A stretch of 64,000 nucleotides of DNA. Origin: Radiobacillus kanasensis. GTDB taxonomy: Bacteria > Bacillota > Bacilli > Bacillales > Amphibacillaceae. Both the position numbers and the translations under genes were made by a program. This document shows positions 25,675-33,676 of the stretch, one piece after another. Location: positions 372,001 to 436,000 of the forward strand of contig NZ_CP088020.1 in NCBI RefSeq assembly GCF_021049245.1, read 5' to 3'. Each line of letters opens with the position of its first letter. Position 1 is the first letter of the stretch. A model generated the notes under the pieces. That model did not search any database. It was not told the origin of the DNA and saw nothing but the letters and a program-made list of their open reading frames with translations.

Positions 25675-25841
25675 CTCGGACAACCCCTTTGAAATTGGTA
25701 TCTCTTCATCCTATTCCGGCGAATCTCGTCCTATTACATAGATTCCTCCTTGAAAGAGAGTGCGAGAAAAAGGCTATAAAAAAGATGTCGAATATACTAG
25801 AATAGAGGAAGAATATACCAAGTCAGAGGGGTGGTAGAAGC

Positions 25842-26048
25842 ATGAGACGGATTTGGATGGTACTTGGGCTTTTGGTCAGTATCCTATTTTTGTATGGTTG
25901 TAGTAATCGAGAGGCAGAACCAGCAAGTAAAGGGAATCAAACAGAATATGAGCAAGAAGAACAAGAGGTTCTCATAGAAAGTGAACAAATTGAAGAACCA
26001 GAAATAGTAGAAAAAGAGATTACGTTGACAGCTGTAGGAGACATTTTA
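25842..26048 (+). pseudogene. CapA-like lipoprotein gene, 5' fragment (interrupted by TnpB element)
   Basis: Starts at ATG 25842 (SD GGGGTGG). It encodes a lipoprotein signal ending in LYGC (Cys20), an acidic linker, and the first strand of the CapA/PGA_cap metallophosphatase-like fold (EITLTAVGDIL). After codon TTA (26046-26048) the frame enters foreign DNA and stops at 26084. The remaining protein continues exactly in frame at 28003. Intact relatives are about 390 residues; 69 plus 323 codons here give that size. CapA-family proteins act in capsule or poly-glutamate export and anchoring; some have other envelope roles. Confidence 0.88.
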
Positions 26049-26137
26049 TCGTTCTTAATCGAGAAGACTCCTCCAAATTGCTAAGCAATTAGTGGGAGAT
26101 GAATCGATTTTCACTACGAAAAAAGTGTAATTTCTAA

Positions 26138-26167
26138 TTGACGAACATATGTTCTCTTTGGTAAAAT
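26138..26167 (+). promoter_or_regulatory. tnpB promoter
   Basis: TTGACG (26138-26143) and TAAAAT (26162-26167), 18 bases apart, upstream of SD AAAGGAG and ATG 26202. The spacer holds the LexA-like palindrome described separately. Confidence 0.7.
26142..26155 (+). promoter_or_regulatory. LexA/DinR (SOS) box-like operator in tnpB promoter
   Basis: CGAACATATGTTCT matches 13 of 14 positions of the Bacillus LexA consensus CGAACRNRYGTTYC. Its core GAACATATGTTC is a perfect 12-bp palindrome. It overlaps the last bases of the -35 and lies within the -35/-10 spacer, a position where a repressor would block RNA polymerase. Confidence 0.65.
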
Positions 26168-26201
26168 ATTCTTATAGTATTCAAAAGGAGATGGCGGGCA
26201 A

Positions 26202-27920
26202 ATGGGGAGGAAAGCATATTTTTCAAAACGTGTATATAAAAACGCACTGGCGCAAAATCATGTGGATTCCATACGTCACGCTCTTTTTGTGTTCAATCAA
26301 GCAAAACATTACTCTTTTTCGACGAATGTTAAAGAACTTCGTTCAGGAAAATCAAAAAGGGATGGGGTTTCTTTGCATGTGCATGTGAAGAAAAAATTCG
26401 AACTGAATGATTACTATACCAACAGCATTGTCCAAGAAGTGAAGGCTCTTTTAAAATCCCAAAAAGAATTGCAGAAGCTATACATGTCGAATAAAAAAGA
26501 GCAAATCAAATCGGTGAAAAAGAAAATCAAGACGACCAAAAGTAAATTAACCTCATTGAGAAAAGTAAAAACTTCTATCGCCAAAGGTAAAATCAATCTT
26601 CCAGGTAACTTGAAACACATTCAACAACATGGAAACTTGTTTGGAGTTCATTATAAAAATGAAACGCTTATTTTCTTCCATGTCTATTCTTTTGAACATG
26701 CGTACATAGATTCTGAAATATCTAAATTAAAAAGCCGTTTAGGTCGTTTGGAATTCCGACTAGATAGATTAGAGAAGATGCTGTGTAGCCTAAAAGGGAA
26801 TATCCATAACGTTGTTTTCGGCACGAAAAAACTATTTCGTTCTCAATTCACGTTAGATACATATAAAAACAATCATGACCTTTGGAAACAGGATTGGACC
26901 CAATCTCGGTACAATCAAATGACGATTTCCGGAAGGAAAGATGCTAAATCAGGAAATTTTGTTTTTCATTACAATCCGAAAACCCATCAGTTAACATTCC
27001 AAACTCCCGACGGAACCATCGTCCACATCGAAGATCTCGTATTTCCTTATGGGCAAGAACAAATAGATTCAGCTGTGGAAAAACAAATGAACTTACAATC
27101 CAAAGATAGGAAACTTCTAGGAAAATCGGTTGGTTGGTCAATCGAAGACAAAGGCGACTACTATATCTTTAAGTGTTTGCTAGATATCCCAACATCAGAG
27201 TATAAAAACCATAGCAAAGCGGATGGGTTAATTGGTGTGGATTGTAACGTAGATCACTTTGCTGTATCGAATGTAAACCATAAAGGTCAGTTCGTTAATA
27301 GTTTTGTTTTGGATTTCGACCTTGTTGGAAAAAGTTCCAATCAGGTTACCAAGATTCTTGAAGCGGAGGCCATTGCTATTGTTGATTATGCGGTGAACCA
27401 TCATAAAGGAATCGCGGTAGAAAAGCTGGATACAACCAAATCGAAAGTCTCTAACCCTTATGGAAATAAAAAAGCAAATATGCGTATGAGCTTATTTGCC
27501 TATCGTAAAATGGTTTCTGCTATTAAAAGTAGAGCAGAGAAATTAGGGATTGAAGTTCATGAAGTGAATCCAGCTTATACTTCTCAAATTGGTAAAATGA
27601 AATATATGAAGCGTTTTGGAATCTCTATTCACCAGGCTGCTTCTTACGTCATTGCTCGAAGAGCAATGGGATACAAAGAGAAGCTTCCACCAATGTTGCA
27701 TTCCCTTGTTCCAGAGAAGAAACAAGGTCTACATCATTGGGCGCAATGGAACGCAGTTTCTCGACTCCTAAGTGATGTCCCAACTTTCTGGTTCGGTCAT
27801 TTAGAACTTTCTGACATAGTAAGGCTTCGCGATGAACTCTCCTCTCTCGGTTTCCTGTTGGAATCTAAGAGAAGGAAAGACAATCTTACTAAAGAGGAAA
27901 GTGGAAAATCCATTGCCTAG
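26202..27920 (+). CDS. tnpB: TnpB-related RuvC-fold protein (IS200/IS605 accessory protein)
   Basis: 572 residues, longer than typical TnpB (about 400). A long helical, lysine-rich N-terminal region (about 60-210, with coiled-coil stretches near 85-125 and 175-200) precedes an OB/REC-like middle and a C-terminal RuvC-like domain. RuvC-I has Asp347 in LIGVDCNVDHFAVSN, and RuvC-II has Glu407 in IAVEKLD. The VNPAYTSQIGKMKY block aligns with the usual TS..C..CG, but both CxxC pairs are absent. The expected third aspartate (D-x-N-A-A) position reads SIHQAASYVIARR, with His477. TnpB proteins are RNA-guided nucleases; activity of this branch is uncertain. Confidence 0.88.
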   Translation: MGRKAYFSKRVYKNALAQNHVDSIRHALFVFNQAKHYSFSTNVKELRSGKSKRDGVSLHVHVKKKFELNDYYTNSIVQEVKALLKSQKELQKLYMSNKKEQIKSVKKKIKTTKSKLTSLRKVKTSIAKGKINLPGNLKHIQQHGNLFGVHYKNETLIFFHVYSFEHAYIDSEISKLKSRLGRLEFRLDRLEKMLCSLKGNIHNVVFGTKKLFRSQFTLDTYKNNHDLWKQDWTQSRYNQMTISGRKDAKSGNFVFHYNPKTHQLTFQTPDGTIVHIEDLVFPYGQEQIDSAVEKQMNLQSKDRKLLGKSVGWSIEDKGDYYIFKCLLDIPTSEYKNHSKADGLIGVDCNVDHFAVSNVNHKGQFVNSFVLDFDLVGKSSNQVTKILEAEAIAIVDYAVNHHKGIAVEKLDTTKSKVSNPYGNKKANMRMSLFAYRKMVSAIKSRAEKLGIEVHEVNPAYTSQIGKMKYMKRFGISIHQAASYVIARRAMGYKEKLPPMLHSLVPEKKQGLHHWAQWNAVSRLLSDVPTFWFGHLELSDIVRLRDELSSLGFLLESKRRKDNLTKEESGKSIA

Positions 27921-28002
27921 TTGAACAGGTTATGGTCTGCTTAGCAGCTTCTCTATTTGAGAATCCCCTTCCAAATGTTTAGCATTTGGTGGGGGTAGTT
28001 CA
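27921..28002 (+). ncRNA. Candidate omegaRNA 3' end / right-end transcript
   Basis: In TnpB elements the guide RNA scaffold spans the 3' end of tnpB and the right end, and the bases just outside serve as guide. Here the segment holds a right-end hairpin (27965-27995) and is followed at 28003 by host sequence starting ATGCATAAACGAGT. Position and hairpin fit; no expression data. Confidence 0.45.
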
Positions 28003-28974
28003 ATGCATAAACGAGTCTATGGCGATGCGGAAACGGAAACCGGGTATGATTTTGCACCGTTTTTTGAAAAAATTAAACCGTACTTAGGAGACACAACAAT
28101 CACGATGGCAAATCAGGAAACAATGATAGGTGGAACGGAGATTGGATTATCTGACTATCCATCGTTTAATAGCCCACAAGAAATAGGGGACACGTTAAAA
28201 GAAGTTGGAGTAGATGTTGTAACCATTGCCAATAATCATACGCTTGATCGTGGAGAGAAGGCTATTCAAAGTGCGATTGACCATTGGAGTGAAATTGGCA
28301 TGATGTACACGGGTGCTTATGAAAGCAAAGAGGATAGTCAAAGAATTCGAGTGATGGAGACAGAAGAAGGCATCGATGTTGCCTTTTTAAGCTATACGTA
28401 TGGCACGAACGGCATCCCGGTACCTGAGGGTAAAGACTACTTGGTAAACCTGATTGATAAGGGAAAAATAGCTGCAGATGTCCAGGAAGCGAGTAAAATC
28501 TCTGATGCGATCGTGTTAAGCTACCATTTTGGAGCCGAGAATCAAAGAATGCCAAATCAAGAGCAAACCGACTTAGCACAATATGCCGCAGACCTAGGAG
28601 TGGATGTTGTAATTGGGCACCACCCTCATGTGTTACAACCAGTGGATTGGGTTCAAGGAAAAGATGGGAACAAGCCATTCGTGATTTATTCCTTAGCCAA
28701 CTTCATATCTGGTCAAGACGAGTTTTACAATCGAATCGGTGGTGTTGTGAAGCTTACCATTAAAAAGACGATTGAAAACGATCAGGAAACCATAAAGGTG
28801 GAACAGCCTAAATTTCTCCCGACCTATATGGAGTACAAGCCTAATTGGAATGACTTTAAAGTCATTCCGATGAAAGATTTAACGAATGAAATCATGCCAG
28901 ACTATCAAAAACATTATCAAGAGATCCAAGCACATATGTCCCAATGGCTGCCGGAATTAGAGATTATAGAATAG
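28003..28974 (+). pseudogene. CapA-like lipoprotein gene, 3' fragment
   Basis: 323 codons continuing the interrupted CapA/PGA_cap domain: ANQETMIGG, the NNHTLDRG motif, LSYHFGAEN, IGHHPHVLQPV and VIYSLANFISGQ, all typical metal-site or core motifs. The family's N-terminal strand and the signal peptide are upstream of the insertion. The element's right end happens to place GGTGGGGG seven bases before ATG 28003, so this half might be translated as an unexported cytoplasmic protein. It ends at the strong hairpin at 28981-29017. Confidence 0.88.
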
Positions 28975-28980
28975 GTGTGG

Positions 28981-29017
28981 AAGGTTCCATTTATCGTGAA
29001 TCGATAAATGGAACCTT
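28981..29017 (+). terminator. Terminator of the capA-like gene
   Basis: Perfect 16-bp stem, AAGGTTCCATTTATCG (28981-28996) with CGATAAATGGAACCTT (29002-29017), followed by TTA. Confidence 0.85.
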
Positions 29018-29034
29018 TACATTTTCGAAGGAAG

Positions 29035-29055
29035 GGTATATTCTATCCATATACC
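29035..29055. promoter_or_regulatory. Inverted repeat, possible PadR operator
   Basis: GGTATAT (29035-29041) and ATATACC (29049-29055) lie 25 bases upstream of the padR start codon. The position suits autoregulation by the encoded PadR protein; the sequence differs from the second PadR palindrome at 32.7 kb. Confidence 0.4.
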
Positions 29056-29079
29056 TTTTTATTCTAGGTAGGTGAAAAC

Positions 29080-29412
29080 ATGTTTAATCGAGAACTAGTA
29101 AAAGGCAGTACCTCCCTTCTTGTTTTACAGTTATTGAACGAGCGTGATATGTACGGATATGAATTAGTAAAAGAAATGGATAAGCGCAGCGAGCATCATC
29201 TTCAAATCAAAGAAGGAACTCTATACCCAGCTCTTCATAAGTTAGAAAAACAAGCTTATATCGAGTGCTACTGGCAAAATCAAGAAAAGGGCCCAGCTCG
29301 TAAGTACTATCGGATTACACAAGCAGGTATAGATATGCTGGAAGAAAAGACGAGTGAATGGCATCGATACGTACAGGTGATGAACCGGTTGATCAGGAGA
29401 GATGAGTCGTGA
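29080..29412 (+). CDS. PadR-family transcriptional regulator
   Basis: 110 residues, winged helix-turn-helix of PadR subfamily 1. Typical blocks are [35 protein letters not shown] and [13 protein letters not shown], and a short C-terminal dimerisation helix follows. It overlaps the next gene (GTGA), which encodes a membrane protein of the HAAS type; PadR/HAAS pairs are common in Firmicutes and are often tied to envelope stress or transporter control. SD AGGTAGG precedes ATG 29080. Confidence 0.93.
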   Translation: MFNRELVKGSTSLLVLQLLNERDMYGYELVKEMDKRSEHHLQIKEGTLYPALHKLEKQAYIECYWQNQEKGPARKYYRITQAGIDMLEEKTSEWHRYVQVMNRLIRRDES

Positions 29413-30032
29413 CAGGACCAGACGAAATATTTCTTCTAGACTTGGAGACAGAGCTTGGTGAATGCCCAAATAAAGATGAAATTTTACTAGAATGTAAGAT
29501 GCATGTCTATGAACTATCTCAAGAAAAGACGGAAATAACATATCAAATGATACAACAACGCTTAGGCTCGCCAGCGGAAATTGCGAAGCTTTGGGAGCAG
29601 GAAGTCTCGATTACACCGAAACGAACTCAATGGTTGTTCGTTGGGTTTAATATAAGTCTATTTATCGGAGGGAGCTTCCTGACACTAGGCTATAACTGGT
29701 TTCAATTTGACTGGTTACATATGATTTGGCAAGGGCTAACAAATATTGCAATGGTTATTATGATGATTTATTTTTTCTTTTGGGGTTTGTTGGGCTATGA
29801 GATTGGAAAAGAATTTGGACCGAGAGGAAAAAAACTTCTGAAGAGAACCTTTCTCTTTTGTATTTTACCGAACCTTATATTGATGGGGTTAACGATTTTT
29901 AGGCTAATTCCATATGAATGGTTTCAGCCATTGTTAAACGTCAAATTTATCCTAGCCTGTATTATATCCACGATATTTCTTTATCCGGTTAGTTGGATTG
30001 GATACAAGTGGGGGAAGAAGGCATCAGTTTAA
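29409..30032 (+). CDS. HAAS-domain membrane protein paired with PadR
   Basis: 207 residues. The N-terminal helical part (about 1-72), with [26 protein letters not shown] and [12 protein letters not shown], matches the HAAS (DUF1700-like) signalling domain. Four transmembrane helices follow (about 78-98, 112-130, 148-166, 178-196). Start is GTG 29409, overlapping the padR stop. Function is inferred only from the pairing with PadR. Confidence 0.8.
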   Translation: MTGPDEIFLLDLETELGECPNKDEILLECKMHVYELSQEKTEITYQMIQQRLGSPAEIAKLWEQEVSITPKRTQWLFVGFNISLFIGGSFLTLGYNWFQFDWLHMIWQGLTNIAMVIMMIYFFFWGLLGYEIGKEFGPRGKKLLKRTFLFCILPNLILMGLTIFRLIPYEWFQPLLNVKFILACIISTIFLYPVSWIGYKWGKKASV

Positions 30033-30139
30033 TAGGTTGTGTGCTGCTAAAAAGGAGCACACGGCTTATCCCAATAATTTTTTTACACTAATACATAGAA
30101 TTACTATGTATTTAGAATTTCTAAGTAGAGGTGAATAAA

Positions 30140-31600
30140 ATGAAAGTGGAACGTAATGATATCCAATTTTTTATTATCTGTTTGGCCTTAGCCATTTTAG
30201 CAGAGATTAGCTTTTTCCATGGAACAATTGGTGTGTCGTATCTTGTATTCATTATTGCTTTTTATAGTATCTTTTTTATTCGTTTTCGAAAGGTTGCTTT
30301 TACGCATCGACGCATTGGTACTTTGTGTATGTTCGTTATTTGGATGCTGGCAGCAAGCTATTTTGTTTACGACAACCCTTTTCTATATCAATTGAATATA
30401 TTAGTGATTCCGGTGCTCATGTTTATTCATATCATACTTGTGACATCTCCAAAATCGTTACAATGGCATACGCCACCATTCCTTATATTTTTATTTTCTA
30501 AGATAGGAAAAGCGATTAAATATAACAAACGATTTATGGGGAAGGTATTTCATTCGATTTTTCGTAATGCGGATCCCAAAACGGGGTACATGATTAAACG
30601 AATTATAACAGGTCTTCTGATTGGTGGACCCATTCTAATCGTCGTCACAATCTTGCTTATGTCGGCAGATACCGTCTTTTCCAGACTCGTCTGGAATGTT
30701 CCAACTTTTATTCTGGAATTAAATGTTCAACAACAAATTTTTCGTACCGTAGCGGTTTTGATATTTTGGTTTGTGTTTTTCGGTGTTTTTCAAGTGTTAA
30801 CCCTTCACTATCGAAACCCTGTCTCATATAAAGAAAATACTGTTCTCACTAAGGGGTTTGATAGTGTTGTTGCACTCACTATTTTACTTTTATTAAATAC
30901 AGTCTATGTCCTATTTACCGTGATTCAATTTACGTATTTCTTTGGGGGCAACTTACAGGAAGGGCTCACGTACGCAGAGTATGCGCGAAAAGGGTTTTTT
31001 GAATTAATTCTCGTAACGATGATTAACTGGACCCTTTTAACAAGCTTTTTGAAATGGACTCGAACGGAAGGGGAAAGAAACCGAGTAGCTCTGAAATCCA
31101 TGTACTCTCTGTTGGTTCTTGTAAGTGGCATTATGCTAGCTTCTGCCTATCAACGGTTAAGCTTGTATGAGGCGGCTTACGGGTTTACTTATGATCGTCT
31201 GCTTGCACACGCATTTATGATCTATCTTATGATTATTTTTGCGTATACTTTTATTCGAATCTGGATGGAAAAACTATCTCTTTTCCATTTTTACATTATT
31301 GCAAGTTTGTTGTTTTATACAGCACTTAACGTTATTCCATTTCATAAAGTTATTGTTGAAAACAACCTCGACCGATTTGAGGAAACGGGAAAAATTGACT
31401 TGGATTACTTGAATACACTTTCCTATACAGGAGTAGAAGGTGTCATTGATATTTACGAGGAGAACCCAGATCATATTGCTGCACAACAGATCCTCCGAGA
31501 GAGAATGCAACGAACATATAATGAGGAAAGAAACTGGCAGGCCTACAATATTACGAGAAGCCGAGTAATCGAGCAACTGAAGAACTTGGATGTAGATTAG
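30140..31600 (+). CDS. DUF4173 polytopic membrane protein
   Basis: 486 residues with about 12 hydrophobic segments. The DUF4173 signature GNLQEGLTYAEYARKGFFEL is at about 270-290, followed by LASAYQRLSLYEAAYGFT and the conserved C-terminal soluble tail (IDLDYLNTLSYTGVEG...). ATG 30140 follows AGAGGTG; the GTG at 30131 lacks an SD. It is 107 bases downstream of the padR-HAAS pair, after a weak hairpin, so it may or may not share their transcript. Function unknown. Confidence 0.82.
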   Translation: MKVERNDIQFFIICLALAILAEISFFHGTIGVSYLVFIIAFYSIFFIRFRKVAFTHRRIGTLCMFVIWMLAASYFVYDNPFLYQLNILVIPVLMFIHIILVTSPKSLQWHTPPFLIFLFSKIGKAIKYNKRFMGKVFHSIFRNADPKTGYMIKRIITGLLIGGPILIVVTILLMSADTVFSRLVWNVPTFILELNVQQQIFRTVAVLIFWFVFFGVFQVLTLHYRNPVSYKENTVLTKGFDSVVALTILLLLNTVYVLFTVIQFTYFFGGNLQEGLTYAEYARKGFFELILVTMINWTLLTSFLKWTRTEGERNRVALKSMYSLLVLVSGIMLASAYQRLSLYEAAYGFTYDRLLAHAFMIYLMIIFAYTFIRIWMEKLSLFHFYIIASLLFYTALNVIPFHKVIVENNLDRFEETGKIDLDYLNTLSYTGVEGVIDIYEENPDHIAAQQILRERMQRTYNEERNWQAYNITRSRVIEQLKNLDVD

Positions 31601-31603
31601 AAT

Positions 31604-31641
31604 AAAACGAGTTTAAACGTGAAGGTTTAAACTCGTTTTTC
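31604..31641. terminator. Bidirectional terminator between two convergent units
   Basis: AACGAGTTTAAAC (31606-31618) pairs with GTTTAAACTCGTT (31625-31637), with a T run on the + side and AAAA/TTTT on the other. Confidence 0.88.
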
Positions 31642-32313
31642 TTACGCTTTCGTAATTTTAAAGGCTTTATTCAATACATAGGAAATGCCGAATAGAATCA
31701 CACCAATAACGATATAGATGAGTGGAGATAACGTGATTGCTGGTCCGAATGATGGAATACTTCTAGATAAGAACAACCCTCCGACAACAAATAAAATAAA
31801 TACGAGCATATATAAAAAGAGTTCAAGGACTTTATGAATTTGATTGTACGTCGTCCAACCTATTAGTTTAAAAACTAGAAATACGCAAAACACCATTAGT
31901 AGAGCATTTACCGTAACGATTATAGCCGCGGATCCAAGTTGAACGGAATCAGCAGGTGTATCTAAGAAGAGACTAATGATTCCATATGGAATGCTAGCCC
32001 AAGCTAATCCGTAGCATGCTAAGTAAAAAATAAAAATTGCACTACTTATCTTTTTTTCCTTTGGAAGTTCTTTAATCATTTCCTTACAATAAGACTTTGG
32101 ATCATCTCCAAAAACTTCCGTTGCTGTTTTTCCATTGGATTGTGCATCAAGTAGATGATCTAGAAGCTCCATTAATAACTCTTCGGTATGTTGCTCCGAA
32201 CGATTGAATGTTGCTCGGATATATAAGAGCATATCTTCATAGTAAGCTAAATTTTCCTCATTTAATGATTCTCTTTTTTCGTTGTTGAGTTGAATAAGCT
32301 CCTTTGCATTCAT
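31642..32313 (-). CDS. HAAS/DUF1129-type membrane protein paired with PadR
   Basis: 223 residues. The N-terminal helical region (about 1-85; ELIQLNNEKRESLNEEN...YYEDMLLYIR and ELLMELLDHLLDAQSNGKTA) is followed by four or five transmembrane helices. The pattern matches the DUF1129/HAAS proteins that accompany PadR regulators. Its ATG at 32313 overlaps the padR stop by four bases (ATGA). Function unknown. Confidence 0.82.
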   Translation of the reverse strand: MNAKELIQLNNEKRESLNEENLAYYEDMLLYIRATFNRSEQHTEELLMELLDHLLDAQSNGKTATEVFGDDPKSYCKEMIKELPKEKKISSAIFIFYLACYGLAWASIPYGIISLFLDTPADSVQLGSAAIIVTVNALLMVFCVFLVFKLIGWTTYNQIHKVLELFLYMLVFILFVVGGLFLSRSIPSFGPAITLSPLIYIVIGVILFGISYVLNKAFKITKA

Positions 32314-32645
32314 GAGTTTTCACTCCTTTTTTGTAAAATGTTCTCCACTGGTGGTTGGATACTGTTCCATTGAGCCAGGAAGTCATCAAGGGCTTGAAGT
32401 CCTTTTTCTGTAAGAGAATAATATTTTCGTTTTGGTCCGGTTTCTGATTCTTGTAATGTTCCTTTAATCAATTGTTCTTTCTGAAGGCGAAGAAGAATAG
32501 GATAAATCGAGCCTTCACTAATATCCGTTAGTCCGTTTTCCTGTAAGCGTAAGGACAATTCATATCCATAGGTGGGCTGTTGTTCTATGATGGCTAACAC
32601 ACAGCCTTCCAGTATTCCTTTCAGTATTTGACTACGTAAGGACAA
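32310..32645 (-). CDS. PadR-family transcriptional regulator (second copy)
   Basis: 111 residues from TTG 32645, which has AGGGGTG six bases upstream and gives the usual start LRSQILKGILEGCVLAII. PadR motifs YGYELSLRL, EGSIYPILLRLQKEQ and GPKRKYYSLTEKG are intact. The frame runs 21 codons further upstream through the palindrome, but that stretch is regulatory. Subfamily differs from the 29080 PadR (ILEGC type), so the two are not a recent duplication. Confidence 0.93.
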   Translation of the reverse strand: MSLRSQILKGILEGCVLAIIEQQPTYGYELSLRLQENGLTDISEGSIYPILLRLQKEQLIKGTLQESETGPKRKYYSLTEKGLQALDDFLAQWNSIQPPVENILQKRSENS

Positions 32646-32656
32646 GCATTTCACCC

Positions 32657-32713
32657 CTATCTTGTTTTGCAAGGTAGCTAGTCTGACATAAGCTACCTTG
32701 CAAAACAAGATAG
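32657..32713. promoter_or_regulatory. 23-bp-arm perfect palindrome upstream of padR, with a nested alternative
   Basis: The arms 32657-32679 and 32691-32713 are exact inverted repeats (CTATCTTGTTTTGCAAGGTA...), separated by 11 bases. A second, mutually exclusive pairing is CATAAGCTA (32687-32695) with TAGCTTATG (32711-32719). The element spans the transcription start and 5' UTR of padR, so it may be an operator, a cruciform or an mRNA attenuator that hides the SD region. Confidence 0.75.
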
Positions 32714-32722
32714 CTTATGTTG

Positions 32723-32751
32723 AGTATAAAAGAACAATGTATAAAAGGCAA
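32723..32751 (-). promoter_or_regulatory. padR promoter (minus strand)
   Basis: On the minus strand, -35 TTGCCT (32751-32746) and -10 TATACT (32728-32723) are 17 bases apart, directly upstream of the palindrome. Confidence 0.6.
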
Positions 32752-32805
32752 CAAAATTCTGTTATGATATGGAAGAATGTTGCGTGTAAAGGAGCATAAT
32801 ACATA

Positions 32806-33618
32806 ATGGAATGGAAAAACATTTATCGTGGAATGATTATGGGAGCTAGTGATGTGATCCCAGGTGTAAGTGGAGGTACGATTGCCGTTGTTTTAGGAAT
32901 TTATGATCAACTAATTGAATCTATTAACGGGTTTTTTAGCCGAGAATGGAAAAAACACTTAGGTTTTTTGTTGCCGTTAGGGGCGGGGATTGTTGCCTCT
33001 ATTTTACTGTTGAGTCATGTGATTGAATGGTTATTTGAGCATTATCCAGGCCCGACAAAATTTTTCTTCCTCGGTCTGATTATTGGAGTCTTGCCTTACT
33101 TGTTTCATAAAGCGGAAGCGAAAAGGACCTTTAAGCTCCAACATATTGTTTTGCTGTTGATAGGAGCTGCTATTGTGGCGTCCATGGTGTTTTTTCAAAC
33201 AGGGGAGTCCGAACCTATGACCGAATTTAGCTTTCAATCTTATTTATTTTTGTTTTTCTCTGGGATGATTGCGAGTAGTGCGATGATTCTCCCTGGTATC
33301 AGTGGTTCGTTCATTTTATTAATAATCGGTGTGTACTCCACAATTATTAGTGCTGTTTCAGACTTGCGTCTTGATGTCATCGCCGTAGTCGGTGTTGGTA
33401 TCTTGATTGGGATTGTTCTGATGAGTAAAATCATTCATTTCTTTTTAGAAAATTTTACGACAGGGACATATGCAGTTGTCATTGGATTAGTTATTGGATC
33501 CATTGTGGTCATTTTTCCAGGCGTACCTGCAGGTGGCGCGATTATACTAAGTGTGGTAACCTTTGCACTTGGATTGGGTCTTGCATATCTCTTGGGCAAA
33601 GTAGAATACAAGGCTTAA
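32806..33618 (+). CDS. popT: Polyprenyl-phosphate transporter PopT (DUF368)
   Basis: 270 residues with about eight transmembrane helices and the two related DUF368 motifs, MGASDVIPGVSGGTIAVVLGIYD near the N-terminus and SSAMILPGISGSFILLIIG at about 160, suggesting an inverted-repeat transporter fold. DUF368 proteins (PopT) are established, with DedA-type UptA, as recyclers of undecaprenyl phosphate across the membrane for wall synthesis. SD AAAGGAG lies upstream of ATG 32806. Divergent from the second padR. Confidence 0.88.
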   Translation: MEWKNIYRGMIMGASDVIPGVSGGTIAVVLGIYDQLIESINGFFSREWKKHLGFLLPLGAGIVASILLLSHVIEWLFEHYPGPTKFFFLGLIIGVLPYLFHKAEAKRTFKLQHIVLLLIGAAIVASMVFFQTGESEPMTEFSFQSYLFLFFSGMIASSAMILPGISGSFILLIIGVYSTIISAVSDLRLDVIAVVGVGILIGIVLMSKIIHFFLENFTTGTYAVVIGLVIGSIVVIFPGVPAGGAIILSVVTFALGLGLAYLLGKVEYKA

Positions 33619-33676
33619 GGCTTGATTCTATTTGTGGACAGTGGTAAATTGCTGTCATGAAAGGAGTTGTTCCAAC

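Larger units (their letters stand above)
26049..28002 (+). mobile_element. TnpB-only IS200/IS605-type element inserted in capA-like gene
   Basis: A 1,954-bp insertion (a one-base shift is possible, since A occurs at both junctions) with no target duplication and no TnpA. Each end has a subterminal imperfect hairpin of the same design: left at 26068-26098 (AATTGC/GCAATT arms framed by CTCC/GGAG) and right at 27965-27995 (CCAAATG/CATTTGG framed by CCCC/GGGG). This is the IS200/IS605 end structure, which needs TnpA in trans to move. The left flank is CATTTTA, the likely TAM/target side. Removal would fuse TTA to ATG and restore the host frame. Confidence 0.88.

Noticed and set aside
29020..29042. 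CTTTAC-N13-GGGTAT as a sigma-B promoter for padR
   Set aside because: Poor -35 match, and it overlaps the end of the preceding terminator.
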